Source: Nocardioides aquaticus
GTDB lineage: Bacteria; Actinomycetota; Actinomycetes; Propionibacteriales; Nocardioidaceae
NCBI RefSeq assembly: GCF_018459925.1
Contig: NZ_CP075371.1
Span: forward strand, 1,426,001 to 1,490,000
Length of the DNA: 64,000 nucleotides
Direction of reading: 5' to 3'
Below, piece after piece: positions 54,360-64,000 of this stretch; position 1 is the stretch's first letter, and every line of letters starts with the position of its first letter. The position numbers were made by a program, and so were the translations under genes. The notes beneath the pieces are model-generated. The model saw only the letters and a program-made list of their open reading frames with translations, did no database searches and was not told where the DNA came from.

Positions 54360-55735
54360 CGACGGTGCTGCTGTACACCGCCGGGGTCGTCTTCTTCGTC
54401 GGCGCGATCCTGGTCTCGATCGGCCTCCACGAGCTCGGTCACATGATCCCGGCCAAGCGGTTCGGCGGGAAGGTCACGCAGTACTTCATCGGCTTCGGGC
54501 CGACCGTGTGGAGCAAGCAGGTCGGCGAGACGGAGTACGGCGTCAAGGCGATCCCGCTCGGCGGCTACGTCAAGATCGTCGGGATGCTCCCGCCCGGGGC
54601 CGAGGAGCTGGCCGGGCCGGTCGAGCACGACGCGCAGGGCAACGAGGTCCACAAGGTCCGCAAGTCCAACACCGGACTCTTCACCCAGCTGGTCTCCGAC
54701 GCCCGCTCCGCGGAGTACGAGACGATCACCGCCGCCGACGAGGACCGGCTGTTCTACAAGATGCCGCCCTGGAAGAAGATCGTGGTGATGGCCGGCGGGC
54801 CGAGCGTCAACATCCTGATCGCGTTCCTGCTGTTCTGGACGGTCTTCAGCACCTACGGCGACATGAGCGCCGCGAGCGCCGAGCCGGCCCCGGGTCGGCC
54901 CGTGGTCGCCGAGGTGTCGCGCTGCGTCATCCCGTACTCCGAGCAGCGCACGGACTGCCGCGAGGGCGACCCGGACGCGCCGGCCTTCGAGGCCGGCCTG
55001 CTCCCGGGCGACACCATCACCGACTTCAACGGCACCGCCGTGACCAGCTGGGACCAGCTGCGCGGGCTGATCCGCGACAACGCCTCCGGTGCGGCGGTGA
55101 TCGGCTTCGAGCGCGATGGCCAGCGTGAGGTCGGGCGCACCAGCACCACCGTCGAGCTGCGTCCCGACGACCTGACCGGCGAGGACGAGACGCTGACCGA
55201 GGTCGGCTTCCTCGGTGTCTCGCCGGAGGCCGAGCTGGTCGTGCCCACCGGCGGCCCGCTGTACACGATCGAGCGTATGGGCTCGCTGACCGTCGACACC
55301 GTGCAGGCCATCGGGACGCTGCCGGTGAAGGTCTTCGAGGTCGGCCAGGCCATCGTCGGCGTCGAGGAGCGCCAGGCCGACAGCCCCGTCAGCATCGTCG
55401 GCGGCGGGCGGATCGCGGGGGAGACCGCCTCCACCACCGAGGTGCCCGGGGGCGACCGGGCCTTCAGCCTGCTGGCACTGGTGGCCGGGTTCAACCTCTT
55501 CATCGGCGTCTTCAACTTCGTCCCGCTGCTCCCGCTCGACGGCGGTCACATCGCCGGCGCGGCCTGGGAGTCCGTACGCCGCCGGCTGGCCTGGCTGCGC
55601 CGCCGCCCCGACCCCGGCTACGTCGACGTGGCCCGGATGCTGCCGGTCGCGTACGGCTTCGGGCTGGTGCTGATGGTGATGGGCGTGGTGCTGATCATCG
55701 GCGACGTGGTGGCGCCGATCTCCCTCGCCGGCTGA
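54356..55735 (+). CDS. rseP: Site-2 intramembrane metalloprotease (RseP/Rip1-like)
   Basis: 459 residues. Zinc-binding HELGH in [17 protein letters not shown] (about residues 22-26), a PDZ domain in the middle ([19 protein letters not shown]), and the second metal motif [12 protein letters not shown] near residue 395, all with transmembrane helices. Rip1-type proteases cut anti-sigma factors and regulate envelope stress and lipid composition. Standard partner of dxr and ispG. Confidence 0.94.
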   Translation: MTTVLLYTAGVVFFVGAILVSIGLHELGHMIPAKRFGGKVTQYFIGFGPTVWSKQVGETEYGVKAIPLGGYVKIVGMLPPGAEELAGPVEHDAQGNEVHKVRKSNTGLFTQLVSDARSAEYETITAADEDRLFYKMPPWKKIVVMAGGPSVNILIAFLLFWTVFSTYGDMSAASAEPAPGRPVVAEVSRCVIPYSEQRTDCREGDPDAPAFEAGLLPGDTITDFNGTAVTSWDQLRGLIRDNASGAAVIGFERDGQREVGRTSTTVELRPDDLTGEDETLTEVGFLGVSPEAELVVPTGGPLYTIERMGSLTVDTVQAIGTLPVKVFEVGQAIVGVEERQADSPVSIVGGGRIAGETASTTEVPGGDRAFSLLALVAGFNLFIGVFNFVPLLPLDGGHIAGAAWESVRRRLAWLRRRPDPGYVDVARMLPVAYGFGLVLMVMGVVLIIGDVVAPISLAG

Positions 55736-55755
55736 GTCCTGCCCGGGCCCGCCCC

Positions 55756-55807
55756 GGGACGTCATACGGTGCGCGCCGCGGCCGGGCGGCGGTCCGTATG
55801 GGGTCCC
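55756..55807. repeat. GGACGTCATACGG palindromic unit, left of DUF559 gene
   Basis: GGGACGTCATACGG (55756-55769) and CCGTATGGGGTCCC (55794-55807) form an imperfect inverted repeat (2 mismatches) around a 24-nt GC-rich centre. Two better copies lie on the other side of the DUF559 gene. Confidence 0.7.
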
Positions 55808-55926
55808 GCCGGGCAGGGGGCCGCAGCTGGCCCGGGACCGTCCACAACTGCGCCGACTGACGAGCCATCCACAGCGGCGGTCCTCGCCAGCCCGCGAGCG
55901 GGGCGCCGAGCAGCAGGGTCGCAGGC

Positions 55927-56863
55927 ATGACGCGCCCGCAGATCGTCCCCGCCGAGCTCGCCCCGCTCCACGCCCTCGCCCGGGACCAGGGGTGGGTGCT
56001 CTCGCGGCCGCAGCTCTACGGGCTCGGGTGCCCCGCGGTGGCGGGTGCGGCTCGAGGTCCGGGCGCGCCGCTGGCAGCGCGTCGGGGACCAGTCCGTCTG
56101 CCTGCACAACGGCCCCCTGTCCTTCACCGGCCACCTGTGGGCAGCGGTGCTGCAGGGAGGACCGCGGGCCCTCCTGGACGGGGAGGCCGCGCTGGTCGCC
56201 GGCGGGTTGCAGCACTACCGGGTCGACCGCATCCGCGTCTCGGTGCCCCGCGGCGCCCGGGTGCGCCGCACGCCGCAGTACGACATCCGCCAGACCCGCC
56301 GGTGGGCCCGCGACGACGCTGCACCTGGGTCGGGCCTGCGGCGCACGCGCCCAGCGGTGGCTGCCCTGCGTGCCGGGCTGTGGGCGGTGAGCGACAAGCA
56401 GGCCGCGTACGTCGTGACGGCCGCCGTGCAGCAGGGACTCGTGACGCCAGAGGCTCTCGGCGTCGAGCTGCTCCGCATCCGGCGGGACCGGCGGCGGTTG
56501 CTCCTCCACGAGCTGGTCAACGACCTCCTCGACGGCGCACGCTCGCTCGGGGAGCTCGACGTGGCCCGGGAGCTGCGCCGGCGGGGCCTCCCCGAGCCCG
56601 ACCGGCAGGTGCTGCGGCGTGACGGCCGCCGCCGCTACTACCTCGACCTCTACTGGACCGATCTCGGGCTGGTGGTGGAGGTGGACGGCATCCACCACAC
56701 CTGGGCGGAGAACGTGCTCGGGGACGCCCTCCGCCAGAACGCGCTGGCCCTCGACGGGCTGACCGTGCTGCGGGTGCCCCTGCTCGGGCTGCGCCTCGCC
56801 CCGGAGGAGTTCTTCGCGCAGATCGCCGCGGCCATCCGGCACGCCCAGTCACTCGCGGCCTGA
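55927..56863 (+). pseudogene. AbiEi-type/DUF559 endonuclease-like protein, frameshifted
   Basis: The N-terminal frame from ATG 55927 encodes a winged-helix module (LARDQGWVLSRPQLYGLGCP); after CCCC at 56031-56034 the family continuation RWRVRLEVRARRWQRVGDQSV is in the +1 frame and runs to 56863. With three C the two parts would fuse to about 311 residues. The C-terminal DUF559 domain is Vsr-like: LDLYWTDLGLVVEVDGIHH (acidic metal residues), R-QNALALDGLTVLRVP. Actinobacteria have many such genes. It interrupts the rseP-ispG operon and is framed by palindromic repeats. Confidence 0.8.
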
Positions 56864-56906
56864 CCGGGGCAGGGTCGCTCCCGGGCGGGCCCCGGTCCGG
56901 TGCTGG

Positions 56907-57032
56907 GGACGTCATGCGCCGCGGTCCCTGGCCGCGCGCGGGCGCGTATGACGTCCCACGGCGCAGCCGGCCCGACCCTCCAGGACGTCATACGGTCCGC
57001 GCTCCCACTGAACCGCGGCGCGTATGACGTCC
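56907..57032. repeat. Two GGACGTCAT palindromic units, right of DUF559 gene
   Basis: Unit at 56907-56956 and unit at 56983-57032. Each starts GGACGTCATRCG and ends CGTATGACGTCC with about 26 nt between, 50 bp in all, 26 bp apart. They occupy the DUF559-ispG gap and leave about 33 bp before the ispG -10 box. Confidence 0.8.
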
Positions 57033-57065
57033 GCCGCAGGGGGAGGGGTCGCGACGACCGGGCAG

Positions 57066-57071
57066 TACGCT
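57066..57071 (+). promoter_or_regulatory. TACGCT -10 box before ispG
   Basis: TACGCT lies 7 nt before ATG 57079. A dedicated promoter here would keep ispG expressed although the DUF559 gene and repeats separate it from dxr-rseP. Confidence 0.45.
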
Positions 57072-57078
57072 CGGAGAC

Positions 57079-58230
<1,152 letters not shown>

Positions 58231-58232
58231 CG

Positions 58233-59174
58233 TCAGCGGAACTCCGCGACGCCCTCGCCGCTCTGCTCGGACAGGCCGTGCCGGGCGAGGTAGCCCCAGC
58301 AGTCGGGCCGGGACCCGTCGGTGTCGGTCAGGTCGTAGCAGGTCGCGAGGTCGTACGACGTCAGCGTGCGCCCCGCGAACCGGCCGTGACCGGCGTCCTC
58401 CGCAAGCGCCGCCACCCCGCGCGCCACGTAGGTCGGTGACTCGGAGATGGCGAAGCCGGGCACCTGGGCGAGCGCGTCCCACCAGGTCGCCTCGGTGACG
58501 CCGAAGCCCTCCAGCATCTGCTCCGAGCGCAGCCAGCCCGGCGTCACGGCCAGCGCGGTGACCGGGTGGTCGCGCAGCTCGTGGGTGAGCCCCAGCACGA
58601 TCCGGCCGACCCCGGCCTTGACCAGGTCGTAAAAGAATCCGACGGACTCCCGGTAGGCGGCGTTGAACTCGGCGGTCCCGTCGGTCATCTCGACCAGCAG
58701 CGCGTCCCGCCCGGTCGACCCGGCGGTGCGCAGCAGCAGGGGCAGCGCGTGGTGTGCGGTGACCAGGTGGGTCCACACGCCCATCCGCAGCATCCGCCCG
58801 CCGCCGGCCAGGTCGTGCTCCCACAACGGGGTGTCCCACTGGGCGTAGCGGTCGCCGCCGAAGACGTCGTTGACCAGCACGTCCAGCCGCCCGCGCTCGG
58901 CCTCGACCCGATCCACGAGCGAGGCCACCGCCTCGGCGTCCTCGTGGTCGACGACCACCGCGCTCACGCTGCCCCCGGCGGCCTCGACCAGCTCGCCGGT
59001 CTCCTCGATCGTCTCCGGCCGGCCGATCTCCGACGGCCCGCCCTCCCGGCTCGACCGGCCGGTGGCGTAGACGTGGAACCCGGCCCGGCCGAGCTCGACG
59101 GCGAGCGCCCGGCCGGCGCCACGCGTGGCGCCGGCGACGAGGGCGACGGGAGGACCGTCCAAGAGGTTCACCAT
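58233..59174 (-). CDS. SDR-family oxidoreductase
   Basis: 313 residues from ATG 59174. Glycine motif VALVAGATRGAGRALAVELG, LDVLVNDVFGGD, and a catalytic segment with Tyr and Lys in FFYDLVKAGVGRIVL (S/T-Y-x3-K altered: Y-D-L-V-K). Longer than classical SDRs by a C-terminal 60-residue extension ending near TCYDLTDTDG. Substrate unknown. Convergent with ispG; stops are 3 bp apart. Confidence 0.82.
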   Translation of the reverse strand: MVNLLDGPPVALVAGATRGAGRALAVELGRAGFHVYATGRSSREGGPSEIGRPETIEETGELVEAAGGSVSAVVVDHEDAEAVASLVDRVEAERGRLDVLVNDVFGGDRYAQWDTPLWEHDLAGGGRMLRMGVWTHLVTAHHALPLLLRTAGSTGRDALLVEMTDGTAEFNAAYRESVGFFYDLVKAGVGRIVLGLTHELRDHPVTALAVTPGWLRSEQMLEGFGVTEATWWDALAQVPGFAISESPTYVARGVAALAEDAGHGRFAGRTLTSYDLATCYDLTDTDGSRPDCWGYLARHGLSEQSGEGVAEFR

Positions 59175-59208
59175 GACCGTCAGCCAAGCACCCGGCACCG
59201 ACAGCAGG

Positions 59209-59922
59209 TCAAGCCCCGGACCAGCGGTACTCCACCTCGGGGCGGCCGCTCCCGCCGTACCGCGTCCCCCGGCGCACCAGCCCCTCCGCGGCGAGGTGCT
59301 CGAGGTAGCGCCGCACGGTGACCCGCGAGGCGCCGGTGGCCTCGCCGACCTCGGTGGCCGAGCGCGCGGAGCCGGCCGTCCGGAGCGTCGTGACGACCTC
59401 GCGCAACGTCTCGGCGCCCATCCCCTTCGGCAGCGAGCCAGGGGAGTCCGAGCCCGGTCGCAGCGTGCCCAGGGCCCGGTCGACCTCCTCCTGGCCGAGC
59501 TGGCCCTCGGCGCCGGCCTCGGCTGCCATCCGCGAGCGGTAGTCGGCGTACTGCTCGAGCTTCGTGCGGAACGTCGCGTACGCGAACGGCTTGAGCAGGT
59601 AGAGCACGACGCCCTGCGCGACCGCGCGGCGCACGACCTCCACGTCGCGGGCCGCGGTCACCGCGATCACGTCGCACCACAGGCCCTCGGTCCGCATCCG
59701 TCCGACCAGGTCCAGCCCGTGCCCGTCGGGCAGGTTCATGTCGAGCAGCACCAGGTCGACGCCGCCCTGGCGCAGGCGTACCAGCGCCTCGCGTGCCGAG
59801 CGGGCGACGCCGGCCAGCGCGAACCCGGGCGTGCGCCCGACGTACGCCGCGTGCGCCACCGACGCCAGCTCCTCGTCCTCCACCACCAGCACCGCGACGT
59901 CACCGGCGGCCGTCCCGCTCAC
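59209..59922 (-). CDS. Response regulator, CitB/DctR type
   Basis: 237 residues. Receiver domain with acidic pocket VLVVEDEELA, phospho-Asp in LVLLDMNLPDGHGLDL, Thr in VIAVTAARD and Lys in LYLLKPFAYATF. The output domain is an HTH (SATEVGEATGASRVTVRRYLEHLAAEGLV), as in DcuR/CitB. Its start overlaps the kinase gene end by 4 bp. Expected to act on dctA. Confidence 0.9.
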   Translation of the reverse strand: MSGTAAGDVAVLVVEDEELASVAHAAYVGRTPGFALAGVARSAREALVRLRQGGVDLVLLDMNLPDGHGLDLVGRMRTEGLWCDVIAVTAARDVEVVRRAVAQGVVLYLLKPFAYATFRTKLEQYADYRSRMAAEAGAEGQLGQEEVDRALGTLRPGSDSPGSLPKGMGAETLREVVTTLRTAGSARSATEVGEATGASRVTVRRYLEHLAAEGLVRRGTRYGGSGRPEVEYRWSGA

Positions 59923-61550
59923 CGCCGGTCCCCGATCCGGACCTCGAACGACGCGCCACCGAGCGCGGAGCGCCCGACCCGGACCTCGCCGCCGGCCCGC
60001 CGCACGGTGGAGACCACGAGCGCCAGGCCGAGACCACGCCCGGTGCCGTCGCGCGGCTCCTTGCTCGACCAGCCGCGCTCGAAGACCCGCTCGACGACGT
60101 CCTCCTCGATGCCCGGGCCCGAGTCGCCGACCAGCAGGTGCAGGTGGTGGGCGTCGGCGTCGATCCCGACCTCGACCTCGACCAGGCGTCGCTCGCTGCC
60201 GGCGGCGGCGTCGAGGGCGTTGTCGACCAGGTTGCCGACGACGGTCACGGCGGCGCGGGAGTCCAGCGGCAGGGCCTCGACCTGGGTCTCGTCGGTGACC
60301 ACGAGGGTCAGCCCGCGCTCGGCGGCCTGGGCGGTCTTGCCGAGCAGCAGCGCCGAGAGCACCGGGTCCTCGACCGAGGCGACCACCCGGTCGGCGAGCA
60401 GCTGGGCCTGGGCGAGCTCCTCGGTCGCGAACGCGACGGCGTCCGTGGTCCGGCCCAGCTCGACCAGCGAGACCACGGTGTGCAGCCGGTTGGCCGCCTC
60501 GTGGTTCTGCGAGCGCAGCGACTCCGCCAGGCCGCGCACGGTGTCGAGCTCGCCGGTGACCGCCCGCAGCTCGGTGTGGTCGCGCAGGGTCACCACCCGG
60601 CCGACCTCGCGCCCGTCCCAGCGGGCCGGGGCGCTGTTGACGACCAGGACCGAGGCGTCCGCGAGGTGGATCTCGTCGGCGCCCGGCTCCGCGTCGACGG
60701 CGGCGGTGGCCAGCCCCGGCGGCACCAGGTCGGACACCGGACGGCCGACGGCGTCGTCGGGCAGGTCGAGCAGGCGCCGCGCCTCCTCGTTGAACAGCCG
60801 CACCCGTCCGTCCGGGTCGAGCAGGAGCAGACCCTCGCGCACCGCGTGCAGCACCGCGTCGTAGTACTCGTACATCCGGGTGATCTCGCCCTCGCCCAGC
60901 CCGTGGGTCTGGCGGCGGACGCGCCGGCTGATCAGCCAGGCCCCGGCCAGGCCGACGCCGAGCACGGCCGCCCCGGCGAGCAGGATGCTCGGCACCCGGG
61001 CGAGGAGGTCGTCCTGGATCCGGTCGGTGGTGATCCCGACCGAGACCAGTCCGACCACGCCCCCGCCGGCGTCGACGACCGGGACGACCGCGCGCATCGA
61101 CGGCCCGAGCGTGCCCGTGTACTCCTGGGTGAAGGTGCCGCCCGCGGGCGCGTCCCCGAGGTCGCCGATGAACTCCTGGCCGATCAGCGTCTCGTCGGGG
61201 TGGGTGTAGCGCGTCCGGTCGGTGTCCATCACCACCACGAAGTCGGTCCGCGTGTCGGCGCGCACCACCTCGGCGTACGGCTGCAGCCGCTCGGCCACCC
61301 CGGCGTCCACCACCGGGTCGGCGCCGACCCCGGGGTCGGCCAGCAGCCGTGACACCAGCGGGTTGTCGGCGACGGTCTCGGCCACGGCCAGAGCCCGGGT
61401 CCGGGCGTCCTCGACCTGGGAGCGGCGGGCGTCGGTCCAGGCCAGGGCGCAGGCACCGACGACGACCAGGACCACCACGAGCACCTGCAGCGCCAGGATC
61501 TGCCGGGCGACCGGGCTGGAGCCCTCGGGGTCGCGGAGATCGGTGGGCAC
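59919..61550 (-). CDS. Sensor histidine kinase, DcuS/CitA/DctB type
   Basis: 543 residues from GTG 61550 (GAGGAT upstream). First transmembrane helix ILALQVLVVVLVVVGACALAW, periplasmic PAS-like sensor (DFVVVMDTDRTRYTHPDETLIGQ signature), second helix, cytosolic PAS (LLLLDPDGRVRLFNEEARRLL), then dimerisation His in SQNHEAANRLHTVV and ATPase boxes NLVDNALDAA, DSGPGIEED, GRGLGLALV. Senses citrate or C4-dicarboxylates in the family; the adjacent dctA fits. Confidence 0.9.
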   Translation of the reverse strand: MPTDLRDPEGSSPVARQILALQVLVVVLVVVGACALAWTDARRSQVEDARTRALAVAETVADNPLVSRLLADPGVGADPVVDAGVAERLQPYAEVVRADTRTDFVVVMDTDRTRYTHPDETLIGQEFIGDLGDAPAGGTFTQEYTGTLGPSMRAVVPVVDAGGGVVGLVSVGITTDRIQDDLLARVPSILLAGAAVLGVGLAGAWLISRRVRRQTHGLGEGEITRMYEYYDAVLHAVREGLLLLDPDGRVRLFNEEARRLLDLPDDAVGRPVSDLVPPGLATAAVDAEPGADEIHLADASVLVVNSAPARWDGREVGRVVTLRDHTELRAVTGELDTVRGLAESLRSQNHEAANRLHTVVSLVELGRTTDAVAFATEELAQAQLLADRVVASVEDPVLSALLLGKTAQAAERGLTLVVTDETQVEALPLDSRAAVTVVGNLVDNALDAAAGSERRLVEVEVGIDADAHHLHLLVGDSGPGIEEDVVERVFERGWSSKEPRDGTGRGLGLALVVSTVRRAGGEVRVGRSALGGASFEVRIGDRR

Positions 61551-61583
61551 CCGGTCATCCTCACCCACCGTGCGTGTCGGTGA

Positions 61584-61600
61584 ACACAACGACCACAACG
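61584..61600. promoter_or_regulatory. ACACAACG/CCACAACG direct repeat in kinase-dctA gap
   Basis: ACACAACG (61584-61591) and CCACAACG (61593-61600), 9-bp period, in the 110-bp divergent gap; a plausible binding site for the response regulator. Confidence 0.35.
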
Positions 61601-61660
61601 GTGACGGCGGTCACAGCGCGGCCGAGGCTGGGGCGCGCAGCGTCCGACCAGAGGAGAACC

Positions 61661-63073
61661 ATGAGCCACGACCCCACCGCGTCCCCGCGGGCCGACAGCG
61701 CCGGCGGCACCGCGACGCCCGCGACACCCACTAGGCGGCGCGACCGCTCGCACTACCTGTACCTCGCGGTGATCGCCGCGGTCCTACTCGGCATCCTGGT
61801 GGGCTTCGTGGCCCCCGAGTTCGCCGTCCAGCTGAAGCCGATCGGCGAGGCCTTCGTCAACCTGATCAAGATGATGATCTCCCCGGTCATCTTCTGCACC
61901 CTGGTGCTCGGCATCGGCTCGGTGCGCAGCGCCGCCCACGTCGGCAAGGTCGGCATCCTCGCCCTCGTCTACTTCCTGACGATGTCGACCGTCGCGCTGG
62001 CCATCGGCCTGGTGGTCGGCAACATCCTGGACCCGGGGGAGGGCCTCAACCTCACGCCCGACGCCGCGGCCGCGGGCGCGGAGCAGGCCAGCGAGGCCAG
62101 CAGCACCACCGAGTTCCTCCTCGGGATGATCCCGACCTCGTTGTTCTCGGCGCTGACCGAGGGCGAGGTCCTCCAGACCCTGCTCGTGGCCCTCCTGGTC
62201 GGCTTCGCCCTGCAGGGCCTCGGTCGTGCCGGCGAACCGGTCCTCCGCGGCATCGGCCACCTGCAGCGGGTGGTCTTCAAGGTGCTGGCGATGATCATGT
62301 GGGCCGCCCCGATCGGCGCGTTCGGTGCCATCGCCGGCGTGGTCGGCGAGACCGGGGTCGACGCCCTGACGAGCCTGGCCACCATCATGATCGGGTTCTA
62401 CGTCACCTGCTTCCTGTTCGTCTTCCTGGTGCTCGGCACGATCCTGAAGGTCGTCACCGGGGTCAACGTGCTGAAGCTGTTCCGCTACCTGGGTCGCGAG
62501 TTCCTGCTGATCGTCTCGACCTCCTCCTCGGAGTCCGCGCTGCCCCGCCTGATCGCCAAGATGGAGCACGCGGGGGTCGAGAAGACCACCGTCGGCGTGG
62601 TCGTGCCGACGGGGTACTCCTTCAACCTCGACGGCACGGCGATCTACCTGACGATGGCCTCGATCTTCGTGTCCGACGCGCTGGGCCTGCCGCTGAGCAT
62701 CAGCGAGCAGATCTCGCTGCTGGTCTTCATGATCATCGCCTCCAAGGGCGCCGCCGGCGTCACCGGCGCCGGCCTGGCCACCCTGGCCGGGGGGCTGGCC
62801 TCGCACCGCCCCGAGCTGCTCGACGGCGTCGGCCTCATCGTCGGCATCGACCGCTTCATGTCGGAGGCCCGGGCGGTCACCAACTTCGCCGGCAACTCGA
62901 TCGCCACCCTCCTGGTCGGGCAGTGGACCGGCGGCCTGGACAAGCAACGGCTCGACGAGGTGCTCGACGGCCTGCACCCCTTCGACGAGAGCGACATGGT
63001 CGACGAGGAGTACGAGGCCGAGCGGGCCACGCCGGCCGGTCGGGTCGAGCCGGCCGCGTCCCCCGCGGGCTGA
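61661..63073 (+). CDS. dctA: C4-dicarboxylate/cation symporter DctA
   Basis: 470 residues from ATG 61661 (GAGGAG upstream). DAACS family: about eight transmembrane helices, IKMMISPVIFCTLVLGIGS, the Ser-rich hairpin STSSSESALPRLIAKME and the cation/substrate motif VVPTGYSFNLDGTAIYLTMA, then FAGNSIATLLVGQW. Takes up succinate, fumarate, malate. A Thr/Ala-rich N-terminal tail of about 25 residues is extra. Likely controlled by the divergent two-component system. Confidence 0.93.
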   Translation: MSHDPTASPRADSAGGTATPATPTRRRDRSHYLYLAVIAAVLLGILVGFVAPEFAVQLKPIGEAFVNLIKMMISPVIFCTLVLGIGSVRSAAHVGKVGILALVYFLTMSTVALAIGLVVGNILDPGEGLNLTPDAAAAGAEQASEASSTTEFLLGMIPTSLFSALTEGEVLQTLLVALLVGFALQGLGRAGEPVLRGIGHLQRVVFKVLAMIMWAAPIGAFGAIAGVVGETGVDALTSLATIMIGFYVTCFLFVFLVLGTILKVVTGVNVLKLFRYLGREFLLIVSTSSSESALPRLIAKMEHAGVEKTTVGVVVPTGYSFNLDGTAIYLTMASIFVSDALGLPLSISEQISLLVFMIIASKGAAGVTGAGLATLAGGLASHRPELLDGVGLIVGIDRFMSEARAVTNFAGNSIATLLVGQWTGGLDKQRLDEVLDGLHPFDESDMVDEEYEAERATPAGRVEPAASPAG

Positions 63074-63124
63074 CGGGTCGTACGCCGGGTGGGCGCCGCC
63101 GAGGCACGAGCGGGCGGCGCCCAC

Positions 63125-63130
63125 TAGGCT
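63125..63130 (+). promoter_or_regulatory. TAGGCT -10 box before the terminal GNAT gene
   Basis: TAGGCT is 7 nt before GTG 63138, with no ribosome site; another leaderless start. Confidence 0.45.
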
Positions 63131-63137
63131 CGGACGG

Positions 63138-63977
63138 GTGTCCACCCGTCACGGGGTCCGCGTGCTCGGGTCCGACGACCTCGAGGAGTTCGGCGCGCTC
63201 GCGGGCCGCGACCCCGTCGTCAACGTCTTCGTGCTGCACCGCGCCGAGACCACCCGTCTCGAGCCGCGCTGGCTCGGGGGCGAGATGTGGGGCCGCTACC
63301 GCGACGGCGAGCTGGTCGCGGCGTGCCACGCGGGCGCCAACATCGTGCCGGTCCAGGCCGACGAGGAGGACGCGCGCGTCTTCGCCGAGAAGGCGCTGAG
63401 CGTGCACCGCTCCGCCTCCACCCTGGTCGGACGGCACGAGCCGGTCCGGGCGTTCTGGAACCAGGCCGCCCGCACCTGGGGCCGTCCCCGCGAGCGACGG
63501 TGGCTCCAGCCGCACCTCGAGCTGAGCGGAGCCCCCGCCGTCGAGCCCGACCCCGGGGTGCGGCGCACCACGCGCGACGACCTCGAGACGCTCTACCCCG
63601 CCTGCGTGGCGATGTACACCGAGGAGGTCGGCATCTCGCCCGAGCAGGGCGGCTCCGACCTGTACCGCACCCGGGTGGCCCAGCTGGTCAGCCGCGGGTG
63701 GTCCTTCGCCCGCTACGACGGCGACGAGCTGGTCTTCAAGGCCGAGGTCGCCTGCGCGGCCGGCGTCGCGGCGCAGGTCCAGGGCGTGTACGTCCCGCCC
63801 GCCCACCGCGGGCGCGGCCTGGCGACCGCCGGGATGGCCGCGGTGGCCGCGCTGGTCCAGGCCGAGATCGCCCCGACCGTCTCGCTCTACGTCAACGAGT
63901 GGAACACCACGGCCCGTCGCGCCTACGCGCGCGCCGGCTTCGTCGAGACCGCTCGTTTCTCCACCGTGATGTTCTGA
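63138..63977 (+). CDS. GNAT-family acetyltransferase (DUF4081 type)
   Basis: 279 residues. The N-terminal DUF4081-like domain (RDPVVNVFVLHRAE...) precedes a GNAT domain with the acetyl-CoA loop VPPAHRGRGLATAGMAAVAAL and the end strand LYVNEWNTTARRAYARAGFVE. In mycobacteria the orthologous gene directly follows gcpE/ispG; here the SDR-kinase-dctA block lies between. Role unknown, possibly protein acetylation. The gene is complete inside the window. Confidence 0.88.
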   Translation: MSTRHGVRVLGSDDLEEFGALAGRDPVVNVFVLHRAETTRLEPRWLGGEMWGRYRDGELVAACHAGANIVPVQADEEDARVFAEKALSVHRSASTLVGRHEPVRAFWNQAARTWGRPRERRWLQPHLELSGAPAVEPDPGVRRTTRDDLETLYPACVAMYTEEVGISPEQGGSDLYRTRVAQLVSRGWSFARYDGDELVFKAEVACAAGVAAQVQGVYVPPAHRGRGLATAGMAAVAALVQAEIAPTVSLYVNEWNTTARRAYARAGFVETARFSTVMF

Positions 63978-64000
63978 GCCCGGGCGCGGTGCGTGCGCCC

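Overview
The window is high-GC actinobacterial chromosome. Gene content and order (yifB-dprA-xerC, rpsB-tsf-pyrH-frr-cdsA-rlmN, dxr-rseP-ispG, very frequent GTG starts and 4-bp GTGA overlaps) fit a Nocardioides-like member of the Propionibacteriales; the genus is an inference. Several start codons sit 6-8 nt behind a TANNNT box, so leaderless mRNAs appear common.

Region 1 (1-16027): the AAA+ Mg-chelatase-like gene yifB/comM is cut exactly at its Walker B codons (VLFL|DE) by an integrated element of about 14.85 kb (about 514-15360). The element carries a large serine integrase with a small overlapping gene (possible directionality factor), a primase-polymerase/helicase gene (frameshifted as read), an HTH protein beside GACGTC repeats, zinc-ribbon-like small proteins, a HicA-like small protein and a complete phage large terminase. 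It has no capsid, portal, protease or tail gene. This is the layout of a phage satellite or packaging-parasite element. Likely cargo is a RelA/SpoT-type (p)ppGpp synthetase-like protein followed by a small possible antitoxin/immunity protein, a protein with a hydrophobic C-terminus, a membrane-anchored unknown and a secreted Cna-B-like protein.

Region 2 (16024-25262): housekeeping genes: dprA, xerC, a convergent M23 peptidase, then rpsB, tsf, pyrH, frr, cdsA, a small membrane protein and rlmN. A perfect palindrome containing both stop codons separates xerC from the M23 gene.

Region 3 (25263-28582): a GNAT gene and a GT4 mannosyltransferase-like gene are bracketed by an inverted copy of an 18-bp tandem repeat array; a LOG-family gene follows.

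Region 4 (28585-53184): a polyamine/GABA catabolic region: Lrp regulator, potDABC-type importer, PuuB-like oxidase, class III aminotransferase, amidohydrolase, aminobutyraldehyde-type dehydrogenase, saccharopine dehydrogenase-like protein and gabT. A 13-bp palindrome is shared by the potD and aminotransferase/amidohydrolase promoters. Inside this region lies a retron-type reverse transcriptase (43327-44637, minus) preceded by a 171-nt segment (44670-44840) bounded by an 11-nt perfect inverted repeat with internal hairpins, a convincing msr-msd candidate. Also here are an NCS1 permease with a cysteine hydrolase, a choice-of-anchor-I secreted protein, a RIO-like kinase and a secretory lipase.

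Region 5 (53238-63977): the conserved dxr-rseP-ispG-GNAT order is interrupted twice: by a frameshifted DUF559 endonuclease-like gene flanked by GGACGTCAT palindromes, and by an SDR plus a citrate/C4-dicarboxylate-type two-component system with its DctA transporter.

Three genes (yifB 3' part, the primase-polymerase, DUF559) each look one base too long, at or near short G/C runs. This may be real decay, or base-calling error in the source assembly.
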